Assembly (NCBI GenBank): GCA_015680685.1
Contig: MNCI01001985.1
Location: 35,006-99,005 of the forward strand
Direction: 5' to 3'
From: Gnetum montanum
Lineage: Eukaryota > Streptophyta > Gnetopsida > Gnetales > Gnetaceae
DNA: 64,000 bases
The notes beneath the pieces were generated by a model that was given only the letters and a program-made list of their open reading frames with translations, searched no databases and was not told where the DNA came from. Shown here piece by piece: positions 23,760 through 34,411 of the stretch (positions are counted from its first letter, which is position 1; each line of letters opens with the position of its first letter). Both the position numbers and the translations under genes were made by a program.

Positions 23760-25137
23760 ATGATTCCAACAACAACCCTCTATTTCTACCTCGAGCCTTA
23801 AGGCTCCTTTTCTAGCCCAAAACACCTTCAGTGCTGAGTGGCCACCTAGCCCAGTGATGGTGCCACGCCAGTCCCTTAGGATTCAACATTTGTCACCCAA
23901 GTCCTTGGCACAAGACGCAAAGCATTATGACTTTATCTACGCAAAGATATAGGAAAATCTACCCCTGGATCATGAAGAACTTGAGCAAAAATACAGTTTT
24001 AACTTTCTTTACTAGAACAGGAAGGAGTTTGTCCCTAACCCCAAAGTTGCCATCCCCTTGACAGAGATGTATAAGTGGATCTTCAATTAGCTGCTACGAG
24101 TCAGTAGGCCTAGGAAGTGGGACGTGGCATTTCATTACGATAAAGTGTTTCAAGATGGGCAAGAAGACCTGGACTCCCAATTTGAGGGGGGTGGTCAAAC
24201 TTATCCTACGACCATCCCTCCCACTATGGCCTTCAAGTCAAACCTGCTTTTCGTGATGGCTTCCTTTGTGATCGCTATGAATCTACCTCAATCTACATTT
24301 TCATCAGCCATGGGTAGCCATCATACACCCTCGGTGTACTAGCATGCACCTTCCTCAGTTTTGTACCCAGGCACTCTCCCTCCTCATTCCATTCCATCCT
24401 CATATCAAGCATCGGTCACGGCTACGCTACCCTACGTACATACCACATCTACTTCTTAGCTACCTTGGGGCTCGGCTCCTATTTCATTGTTTGCATCTAT
24501 TCCACCATCAACAGTAGGTCCAGTCCCAACTATGTGGTGGACCCCAGCCTCTTCACTCCCTACTTCACAGCCCCACCAGATGCACATTACCCTTACCACC
24601 AAGCATATCAAGTCTCGCAGCATCACAACTAAGCACAAGATTGTGGCCTGTTCCATTGGTCATGCAAATGACAAACCCCGCAGTACCACTAGTAGCTACC
24701 ACTCTAGCAGCACCATCCACAGGGTGGTGGACCTCATAGATGACACCCTTTGCAAGGGCAGTCCCAATGACACCCCCTGTGAGCTAGGCTACTGCCCCTA
24801 CTACGCTATCAATGATGGTTGCCCCTGCAACCCCACAACCATCTACGTCATCTCCAAGTTTGGATCAAGTGTTTCAACTGATCCAGACCCTTACTGAAGA
24901 GGTTAAATGCCTCAAAACCATCGGTTCTGACATGGTACAGGTCATGGATTTCTACCATGAAGACCCCATCAGCCCGACGGTTCCTATTCTTACATTACCC
25001 CCTGGGATGCCACTCCCCCACTTCACAAAATACAATGGGGAGGGCAACTGTAACATTCATTTAGTCACATTCAGATATGAGTCTTTGTTGTTGCAATAAT
25101 GGCTGCACAAAATTATCTGTGTCTTTGCTATGTCTTT
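23760..25137 (+). pseudogene. Element C: gag, N-terminal half
   Basis: This is the Gag structural protein, interrupted. The region near 23,920-24,110 (YDFIYAKI, ENLPLDHEELEQKY, EFVPNPKVAIPLTEMYKW) aligns with A's N-terminal gag (YNYICVKIQADLPIDHTEQE). A Pro/Ser/Thr-rich stretch (24,200-24,880) follows, then VMDFYHEDPISPTVPILTLP and KYNGEGNCNIHL at 24,940-25,070. The frame contains several stops, and after the codons for FAMSL near 25,135 similarity ends, where the inserted block begins. The start codon is not clear; the region between primer site and gag lacks the leader repeats of A and F. Confidence 0.75.
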
Positions 25138-26569
25138 GAATTAGGTGTGACTTCAAAGGGAATGCGGTATTTGTCACTCTATTTTGCCCCTACGGGTTCC
25201 ATACCATTCCACATCCTTCTGTCCAAGGAAGCTTCTGGGTAGTTCAACCTTGTATGGTGTGGTCCTCACTGTAAAATTCAAAAGAAAAGAAAAAAAATGA
25301 ACAATAAAAAAAAAAAAGAAGAGGAATAAACATGCAAATTCAAAGCACACCCCTTGGTCGAACACATGCGAACATGCATGGGTATTTGCATGGTTTGGTT
25401 CCCCCTGACACAAAAAATCAAAAAAAAATCACTCAGTGGGAATTCGAAGCACATCGCTTAGACTGGCCCTCCTAGGCCACAAGCACAAGTTATGGGACTT
25501 CCTTGGTCCCCTCTAACTTTGTCCTATTTCACTTCCTTCCTCTCACATTGTTGGAGTTGTGGTTCTCTGTGGGGTCATTCTTGCTTCCTTGGGGGATGGC
25601 CGAAGCTTTGTCTATTGCTGCGATGTCACTGGTTATGGATGGTCTTGGGTCTGACCTTAGGAAAGGTTCTACTGAGTCACTTAACCACCATCACACATGG
25701 GGTTTCATGTGACCAATGATTAGAATTTCCATCCCATTATCTCTCTCTACATCTTTTTCTCTCTGTAACTTACCTCACTATCCATTTTTTTGAAAGTTTT
25801 CGTGGTCTCTTTGGATTTCTCATGTCTTGGCGGGATCTCTTGGGTTGGAGTCTTAATTGGCCCACACCACTTCTTGGCACCTGGGCCCATGGACCTTAGT
25901 GTTGAGGGTATGCAAGGGCTACGAAGGCTATTTCCTGCTATGGGGAGGACCCACCTGCATATTTTTGGTCTCGCTTGTTAAGTCTCCCATCCTTTGGATT
26001 TCTTGGTTGACTTTTTTTACGTGTCCCATCGTTCGATTTCTTCCTCATGGAGTTCTTTTTGAGTCACGTTCTCCAATTTTTTGTCTCTTTTTTGTGCTCA
26101 ATTACCTTCCTCATGTCCTTATCCATGATTGGGCCTCTCACACACTTCAACTTCCCCAATTTGGCTTTTCAAATTCATCATTTTGGATTTTTTCTAGGTT
26201 GGTCAACGTTGGTCCACAGGTGTCCAGCACTACGTATATGCGGTCCCATCGACGCAGCACCCAACCCCTATATATACAGCCACTGTGCTTTGCACTTTTC
26301 ATCATTTGGAGTCCAAATTGATCAGATTTTTTACCATTTTTTCTGCCTAACCCTTCCCCACACTCCTACATTCCATCGCGTGGCCGCATCAATCGATCCT
26401 TGCCCTTTTACGCAACCGGAGGTATGCTCTCAGTCATGGGAGGGGGTGGTGCCTTTGTGTAATTAATTAATTAATTGGTTAATTACAAAAATGTTGGCTC
26501 TAACCCATAAATTAACACTCTAGAGGACTTAACAGTGTGCCTGTGCCAACAACATAACTTGGCGAAACT
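25138..26569. other. Non-coding, LTR-like stretch with TATA near 26,266
   Basis: No gene is seen. CCCCTATATATACAGCC near 26,263 is a strong TATA box. Just upstream, GTATATGCGGTCCCATCGACGC resembles sequence near 29,525-29,560, which also precedes a TATA box (CCTATAAATAAGAGG near 29,618). The two could be the U3 ends of a pair of degenerate LTRs. Confidence 0.4.
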
Positions 26570-26744
26570 NNNNNNNNNNNNNNNNNNNNNNNNNNNNNNN
26601 NNNNNNNNNNNNNNNNNNNNNNNNNNNNNNNNNNNNNNNNNNNNNNNNNNNNNNNNNNNNNNNNNNNNNNNNNNNNNNNNNNNNNNNNNNNNNNNNNNNN
26701 NNNNNNNNNNNNNNNNNNNNNNNNNNNNNNNNNNNNNNNNNNNN
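26570..26744. other. Assembly gap (175 N)
   Basis: A run of 175 N. Isolated N bases also occur at 27,239 and 27,711. Any open frame that spans the run is meaningless. Confidence 1.
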
Positions 26745-29300
26745 CTACTAAAGACCTGACATGGAATCTATTCATTAGATTCCCGAAGAGGAGATTCTTG
26801 GCAAGCAATCACTTGAGGATGAGACTCCTAGGATAGCACCACAGCTTGAGGTCACCCTGACCTAAGCCTACCTTGATGCTATCAGGCCATGCAAGATGCA
26901 ACGAATGGTCCTTCAAGAGCTAAATTTTGGACCATTCCTCGAGGACATGCCAAAAGAAGTGAGGCTCCAACTACAGAACTCTCCGATGTGGCCAATCATC
27001 ACAACAAATGGTGAATGGTACTTAGGAGAAACTTATCTCTTCTGGATGAATTGGAAACTAGGGTCTAGAGTAAGAATCAAAGACATTTATTTCTCTTACT
27101 CTTCAGAGGCGATAGCGCAGGCTCTGGGGTTGCCCGAGACTGGGGTAGATGTGGTGGAAATTCCAAAGAAGGCCAATCCAGAGGTAAAGTCGGAATGGAC
27201 CAAATGGTGCTATGGGGTAGAGTGCAAGGAATTCAACTNCTATGACAGGGTGATAGACTGAAGAGTCTTCTCCTCCACCAATCCTGCCGGATTGCTCTTA
27301 CTGGCTCGAGAGCATTTCCTAGATCTTGTGGATGTATTATATCGTGGTTTGCGAGCCTGGCTACGTTGTTTCTGTAGGTGGTGGAGGTGGTTGCTGCTCC
27401 TCCTCTGTTTTTATGGAGGTAGGAGTTTTATCTTTCGTCATTTCTCACCACGAGGAAATTGGGACATTCTGGACTACATCATTGGAATATCGTGCTATCC
27501 CTGCCTGTTTGCACAACTTCTGGATTAGGCAAGGAAAGGGGAAAGCTCGTCTTCCATGTTCATTCTTAGTGAATCTCTTTCCAATCTCCAAAAATAGCAG
27601 CTGCGGAAGATTCATTGGGAATTTCCCACTCAAGGAGGCACACGCACAAGCGGAGAAGGCTGTGATTTTACTAGGTCTTATCGTTGGGTTTAGGTGGTAA
27701 AACATGATCTNTTACAGTCTTGGTGATGCAGCACTACGGACAGGAAGTTGCAGTTGAAGTGGTTGCTGACATAATTACTATAGCTCTCAATGCACTGGTA
27801 GCACCTGTACCAAATATTCATTGACTACAAGATGTACAAGTGTTTGCCGAAACTTCACGTAGCAAGATTGATGTAGCCCAACACAAAGAGTTGTTGGACC
27901 AACTGGTGGGAATCGAGCAACCACTTTCAGATGTCTTCGACCTTCCAGACAACATTACTGCAACCTAGTCAAAGCTACTCTTGGCAAGGGGCAAGAGCCT
28001 TATTTTGGAAGGGAAACTTGATGCTGCTCAAGCTGCTTATCAGCGCTTGGCAATGGAGGTAGCCCAATTAAGAGCTCAACTTGCCGATCCAGCCATCCTT
28101 GACCACGAAATCTCCAGGGATGAATATTTTCAACAGCTTCAACTTAAAATTCAGGTCCTCAAGGATGTATGAGAGACGATGATCTTCGACAAGTCCTTAA
28201 AAGATGCCTGAGCATATCACTTAGATAAGGACTTGGCTGAGGTTCGCAAGGAGAACATGTCACTAACCACAAAGGTTCATCACCTATGTAATGTTGATAT
28301 AGAAAATGAACATATGAAAAATTTTATCCACCAACAGTAGGAAGAACTAGCTAGGGTTAACACTGACATAAGAAGGTTGGCTACTAAAAATCAAAATCTT
28401 TCAATGGAATGGCGACAAAAGTCTGAAATTGAATTTCTGCTTGCAAGAATGAGGTCTTGAAATTTGAAAAAGTTAAAAATCATTACAGGGACCAAGTGGG
28501 ATTGCAGAAAAAGGTAAATGAGAAGCATATTCAAGTCACCAAAGCCAAGATGAACCAAGCACTTTAGCAGCTCTGAGAGGGAGATGATGTATGACAATCT
28601 ATCTTCTATGGGTTGAATGCCTACAATAAAGTTGAAATCTACCTGAAAGAGTTGTAGATTGAGGAGATGATAGAATACATGGAGTTGGCCAACCTTCGAT
28701 ATGCAAACCTGGCTATGCTCACAGCCGAAAGATCATAGTTAGAATTGGAAAAACAAGTGGCCACCTCGTATTCCCTATACAAGGGAGAGTTTCAGGCACA
28801 CAAAGTAATAAAGCAGAAGTTGAAAATGACAAGCGCGGAACTTGAGGTTCTTCGCACAAGCTTTGAAGGAAAAAGTACAGTCGTGGAGGACCTGGCCCAA
28901 AAAATGAATGAATACCATTAGCTGCAGGCATCAATCTGAATGTTCGACATTGAATGCAAGTAGTTCATAGCTTAGTTTGTCAACCTTAAAGAACTTCTTC
29001 CGGCGCTGCCATGCCCTTGGGAGGTTCTAGTTCCAACACACATTGGAGAAGCTACCTGGATAGTGAACGATCCCAAAAGAAAAGAAGAAAAAATGAGGGC
29101 TCTCTTGGAGGCTTTTTGGCTACCTCCAAAAGTTGCAGCTGTTGTGGGGAAACCGTCATCTGTGCCACCACCAACGCATGGGCTAGAAGCTGGAGAAGGT
29201 CCATCAGAACCACCGCCCCTAGGGACAATGCGATCTTCTCCAGTAATTGTTTGCATCATCCTACACAGCAGAGGCTCCAGGACCAGTGAGGTATTCAATT
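26745..29300 (+). pseudogene. Degenerate coiled-coil accessory gene of a retroelement
   Basis: The first part (26,890-27,260) reads FGPFLEDMPKEVRLQL, GEWYLGETYLFWMNW and AQALGLPETGVDVVEIP. The later part (27,980-28,960) is rich in Leu, Glu, Lys and Gln with heptad-like spacing (EGKLDAAQAAYQRLAMEVAQ), as in a long coiled coil, and ends Pro-rich near 29,150-29,290. Stops are frequent. The layout of globular domain then coiled coil recalls the accessory gene of B, C and D, but I see no HAD-like part, and it may be a distant relative. Function is unknown. Confidence 0.45.
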
Positions 29301-30291
29301 TTGTCTCTAAACACCACCATTTTTTTAACTTTTCCTCCTCTATAACTCGGGCACTTGGTCAAATTCATGTTGTGTCATGTGTGTGTCATGTATGTGTTTA
29401 AGTTATGTGTGTTGTAAATAAGAATCCATACCTTCCAAATTGTAAAGTAACTCGAGGATGAGTTTTTTCTCAGTTGTGGGGGTATGATGAAGTGTCATTA
29501 AGTCGATGTGTTGACTAGGCTGCATATACGTGGACGCATTGACACGGGCCCATCGATGTGGCCTTCCTGCATTGACATGGCCTTCCTGCATTGATGTGGC
29601 CTCGTTTATGCAGCCGCCTATCTTGGCCTATAAATAAGAGGGCCTTCCGCCTCATTTAGGAACCTTTTCAATTAGTTGTAGTGAAGCTCTTACAATTTGT
29701 TCTCACAGGAGATAGAATATTTTCCAAGTGCCCGCAGCAGGTGTAAGAAAAGTGATCAGCTCTTTATTCAAGGATTGATGTATCTAAGCCCATTGACGTG
29801 ACGACAATAAAGACAAACTATTTAATCATTCCTTGCAGCATTTGGACTTAGCTATTTTATGCATTCAATAGTTTAATATGTTTATGCTTTATTAGTTACT
29901 TGTTAATTACTTAAGTTCTGTTATTAGGATTTCAATTGTTATTGCTCATTTGTAGTTCGTAAAGGCCATAAGTACAACCATCTTGAACGTAACTCAAACA
30001 GTTCGTAAACCCAGTGATGCTTAATGTCTGGTAACCCAGAAGTGTTAGGAGATGCTCAGAACGTGCTCGGAAGATGGGATCAGATACTTATGTTAGGAAT
30101 AGTTAATATTTAGATTAGGATAATCTTAGATTAATTAATATTCTAGCCTTACTTTCCAAGATAATTAGAAACCAAAAGATAAATAAAAAGTTATAAAAAT
30201 CATTAGCCTTAGTCTCACTTAACCATCGTAAACAGAACTTCACAAGTGAGATTAGGAGGACAACGACTATTCTAACCCAAGGTTTCACTAG
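29301..30291 (+). other. Possible degenerate 3' LTR region
   Basis: TTGTGGGGGTATGATGAAG near 29,475 looks like a polypurine tract followed by an LTR start. CCTATAAATAAGAGG near 29,618 is a TATA box. No second copy with clear ends was found, so LTR status is tentative. Confidence 0.35.
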
Positions 30292-31533
30292 TTATAGTCT
30301 AGTGAATGTCAAGCGCTTACGGTCTATGGATTTCGACCGAGTCACATGTGAACGCCTATGATTTGTATGGTTGGGCGTAGGGGTACCTAGCCACTCATCA
30401 CCTACGTAATGGTCATTGCAAGATCCTTCATTAGCAACTTGGAGGATTTGATCAACATTAGGCATGCACCATCGCACCAAGACATTGTCACAAACATTGT
30501 AAAGGTTGCCTTGAATTTCCATGTAAGGTTTGGTTTGGTGAAGAAGTTATTGTTTCTTCTTATTATCCCATTCTTGTGGAGTATCCTGAGTGAGAAGATA
30601 GGAGAGGAAATCATTATACTAGTCGGTACCTTGGAAGTCTAAAAATTAAGGAATTTATCCAAAGGCATTTATTTAGAAATTGATTAGATAAAGACTCTTC
30701 ATCCTCTTTGTCATCCCATTGTAATCAAGATAAGTGGTCAACAACCACATTATTAGTTCCTTTCCTATCCATCATTGTAAGATCATACTTTTGCAAAATT
30801 ACTAGCCACCGTATGATACAAGGGCTCACTACTAGCTTGTTCATTAGGAAATGGATAGCATTGTGGTTTGTGTGCATAACAATTTTGTATCTAAGCATAT
30901 AGTGCCTAAATTTTTCCAATGAGTATACCACTGTCATGAGCTTCTTCTCAGTGATGGTATAATTTAGCTATGTACCAAAAATGCTTCTATTTGTACAATG
31001 AATATAGTATGGACATTTTTTATCATCCAATTGTGTAAGTACCACCCCCAATGTATAATTAGATACATTTGTCGTGATGTGGAAAAATCTAGACCAATAT
31101 TGAACATATAGAATATGAATTTCTATGAGTTTTTTCTTTAATTGCCTGAATGCATGCTCATATTTCTTGGTCCAGTCAAAGGACACATTCTTCTTCATTA
31201 CTTAACCAGTGGCTTGGCAATTTTGGAGAAGTTCTAAATGAAGCAACAATAATAACTAGTGTGTCTAAGGAATGACCTCATGTCTCTTATTATTTTAGGT
31301 TATCTAATGATTTCTTGGATAATTTGTATTTTCTTTAGGTCCACCTCAATCCCTTTTTTAAAAATTGTATGTCCTAAGACTATGTCCTCTTGGATCATCA
31401 ATTGGCTTTCCTACCAATTGAGCTTGAATTTTATCCTCACATAGTAGTTTAGCACTTGAGCAACATAGTCCAAAGATTTCTCAAAATTGGTACAATAAGT
31501 TGAGAAGTCATTCATGAAGTCCTTCACACCTGG
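30292..31533 (-). pseudogene. RT-RNase H-integrase fragment of a second Ty3/gypsy lineage
   Basis: Read from 31,533 on the minus strand: FMNDFSTYCTNFEKSLDYVAQVL (the catalytic YxDD region, with D to N), VLGHTIFKKGIEVDL, FDWTKKYEHAFRQLKKKL, an RNase H part with SNYTLGVVLTQLDDKK, then RHYMLRYKIVMHTNHNAIHFL and VVVDHLS, and an integrase N-terminal piece near 30,500 (VRWCMPNVDQILQVANEGS). The blocks differ clearly from the pol of B, D and G. The RT begins mid-motif exactly at the border with C's gag, so it is truncated there. Confidence 0.75.
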
Positions 31534-33050
31534 TACCGTGCACTCCTGCGCTCCTCCATCTCTACACTGGAGGAGCTGTTGACCTAGTTCGTGACTCGCT
31601 TCAAGTATAACTTGAAGCCCGATGTCATGCTAGATCAGTTAATGGGTGTTAAGAAAGACCTACTAGAGTTTCTGCAATGGTTTATACAGTGGTGGAGCAC
31701 CACCTTGAATGAGATCTGTGAGCCTATCGTGGAGGCCCATTTGCCGACCATCTTCAAGGAGGCAGAAAATGATTTCATCAAATCCAAGCTATATTACCTA
31801 GCACTGCACTCTCTCAGTGAGGCTTTTGCCCAAACAAAGATCATCCAAGATGCGATAGAGGCTAGCAAGGACCTTGCCTATGTCGCATACAAGAATGCAT
31901 ATACTAAATAAGACAAAGATAAGGACAAAGCTGCAATGGCCATGTTGGCCACCGTGGCAAATGAAGCCAAGCCCAACAACAATAATAACAAGAAAGAAAC
32001 AACAACATCAAATAACCCCGTGCCTAATCCAGGTAACACTGCCCAACCTTCCACATTGGCACCAGAGGCATCAACCCTAGCTAAACCAAAATTTGAGCGT
32101 AAAGGTCCTTCCAAATACATGCCTCTACCTATCAATCCTTTAGAACTTCTGATGTAATTGTTTGGGGCTGGATACATCCAACACAAGAGGATGTCAGAGG
32201 AAGTGACCAAAAGACATCAATGGTATTGTGAACTCCTTAGGAACCCCTCCTTGGATATGCCCAATGAGCTCCCAATTCCTAAGAATTTTTGGCTGGAGCA
32301 GTTTTGTGACTACCACCAAATTTGTGGTCACGATACGGATTATTGTCTAGCCTTAAAAGATGACATTCAACAGATGATTGATCAAGGGAAGTTGATGCTG
32401 GACAAAAGCAACCCTGTCCACCCTAAGAATCAATCCATGCATGTTTATAAGGACCCCCTCAACACTAACGATGTGGGGTACCTTATCAACACAATTGGTG
32501 TAGATGGTAATCTAAAACTGCCACAACAACTGTTTGTGGCTCGTGCATCTCAATGTGGCATAACAACACTAACAATGGCAAACAAGATGCTGCAATGGCC
32601 ATTTGTTCTCAAAGTTCCTCCTCAGGCATCTACCCCTACATCCTTCATACTCAAAACTGCACCACTACCTGTACTAAGGCCACAAACCCCATTTGTCATT
32701 AAGGGGCCAAAACACTCAACTACCCCCATCCTGCAAAGCCAACATAAAATGGCATCGTAGCCTTCCCATTTAAGAAAATGGGAGGAGCATTTGACGGATG
32801 AAACAACCAAGGAATGTACTGCCCCAAGTCCTTCCAAGCCTTTCCCTTCATCCTCTACACTATGCCTACCTGATCACCAAACGTTAACACCACTACATGC
32901 ATGCGATCATCGCCACCCCACCCAAAAGGGTCTGGCTCTAAATCTGAAACCGCTCCTCCTCGGGAAATTTATCTTCTTGGATGAATGGAAGAAGAGAGGG
33001 GAAGTAAACAACAGGAAGGTAGGAAAGATCTCCTAAATGGTCTTACTTAG
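31534..33050 (+). pseudogene. Element C: gag, C-terminal half with zinc knuckle
   Basis: Gag resumes with STLEELLT, FVTRFKYNLKPDVMLDQL, FIQWWSTTLNEICEPI and NDFIKSKLYYLA, all matching D. The zinc knuckle at about 32,305-32,346 is CX2HX4HX4C (CDYHQICGHDTDYC) with all four ligands kept; it would bind the element RNA. A Pro-rich tail with FVLKVPP, FILKTAPL and FVIKGPK follows. Stops occur at 32,156 (TAA) and 32,758 (TAG), and more follow before the protease. Confidence 0.8.
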
Positions 33051-33880
33051 ATCAAATAGGCTCTAAAATAGAAGAACACAACCTTGAGCCTGTACGACCT
33101 GGTGATGACTTCTATTGCACATCATGAGGCTTTGGTTCGCATGTTAACGTCCATACCAGTTGATGAGAACATTCCAACAGAGAAGAAGGCAATCCATGTA
33201 GTCATGCTCCCTACTACACCCAAAGAACCATTGCCATCCCATTTGACATTCCATGATGAGTCCATTAAGGATGACCTTGAAAAGGGTCAAGTGACGACAA
33301 CACTCCTATTCATCATAATTTGGCTCAGTCAACATAAGATCCAAAGAGTACACGTTAATGATGGCACTCCTACAAACATCATCCCATTCCCTATAGTGGA
33401 CAAATTAGGTTTGGTGGATCCATGAAAAAATCATGCCTGAAGTTATTCAATGGAGCACAGGTAGTGGTGAAAGGCACTGTCCACATTGACTTTGTGGTAG
33501 GGGACTAGTTCCCCATGAGTGCAACATTCATCATGGTAGAAGAGATGCTCAGGTTTAACCTAATATTGGGGAGGTCTTGGTTAGCCCAACTTAGGGCTGT
33601 CTCTTCACCCCTATATCAAGAAATCCACTTACCCTACGCAGGCAGGGAGGTGGTGATCCACGATGATGATGTGGCAACCTAGGTGATAAATAATGTCGAT
33701 ATGGAGCAAGGTTCTGAGGTCATAACCTTTGAGAACAAAGTACCTATCCCCACTGAAGTGACTTGTTTGGTAGATGAGTTAGCCCAAGATGCCAGCTCAG
33801 AAAATGAAACTGTGTGGGCCGAGTTGCCTTTTCAAGTGGTAGACGACGACGTAGAAGAATACCGCAACAAAGACTCTTAG
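33051..33880 (+). pseudogene. Element C: retropepsin-like protease
   Basis: It opens with MSLYDLVMTSIAHHEAL (33,084), as in A and D. The active-site motif near 33,350 is VNDGTPTNII: the Asp expected from D's VDDGAATN is Asn, so the enzyme would be inactive. The LGRSWLAQL block follows near 33,570. A TAG at about 33,508 lies at the same codon as a TAG in D's protease. The acidic C-terminal tail runs to the stop at 33,878-33,880. Confidence 0.8.
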
Positions 33881-34069
33881 CCTTACGTGTCACCAAGCTC
33901 ACGATGGGTTAAAAAGCAGCGGCGAGGGTGATCATTACTCATGTAGCGTAACCACTCCACTTCTCCTTACCCAATTAATGCTTATTATGCATTTGTTTCG
34001 TCTTCGCTTCACATTCAAGTGTCTAACTTATTCTTAAAACTATTCTCATAACATCCAATGTTTACTTCA

Positions 34070-34235
34070 CACTATGGCCCACTAAGGCCTAAAATTGGAA
34101 AAATTTTACCTTATCATCATCCAATAGCCTGAAACAACTTAAAACTACCAATGACATGAAATGGCCTAAAAATAGCGATGGCCCAGAATGGCCTTAAACT
34201 ACCATTATGGCCCGAGATGACCTCAAACTAAAATA
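34070..34235 (+). repeat. Junction repeats after C protease
   Basis: Degenerate copies of a unit with the core GGCCC..AATGGCCTTAAACT, for example TGGCCCAGAATGGCCTTAAAC near 34,178. D has the same core on the minus strand at 55,155-55,415, also between protease and accessory gene. Confidence 0.75.
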
Positions 34236-34411
34236 AGATGCTTCTAGCAAATTTAATTTGTAAATACAAATAAAATAGAATAAAATAAAAATAGATGTAA
34301 CAGATAACACATAGAAAAATCAATCTCCTCGTATTTCATTTTATCTATTACAAATTAATAATGTTTGTAAAATTCTTTGGATTCAAATAAAATAGTCGAC
34401 CGCTATGCTAT
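34236..34411. other. AT-rich spacer
   Basis: No coding signal. It would contain the 3' end of the accessory-gene transcript (minus strand), but I see no certain poly(A) signal. Confidence 0.4.

Larger units (their letters stand above)
25138..31533. mobile_element. Foreign block inserted in gag of element C
   Basis: Similarity to gag stops near 25,137 and resumes at 31,534 (WYRALLRSS). Between them lie AT-rich and promoter-like sequence (25,138-26,740), a broken coiled-coil gene on the plus strand (26,745-29,300), a second promoter-like region (29,470-30,290) and a minus-strand pol fragment of a different Ty3 lineage (30,292-31,533). It is therefore probably composite. I could not define paired LTRs or a target duplication. 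Confidence 0.6.

Noticed and set aside
26512-26808. Open frames spanning the N run
   Set aside because: They exist only because N codons are not counted as stops.
25147-31533. Inverted GGTGTGACTTC / GAAGTCCTTCACACC at the edges of the inserted block, as if terminal inverted repeats of a DNA transposon
   Set aside because: The right copy encodes conserved-looking RT residues of the truncated Ty3 fragment and the left copy lies about 10 bp off the similarity break; no target duplication or transposase is seen.
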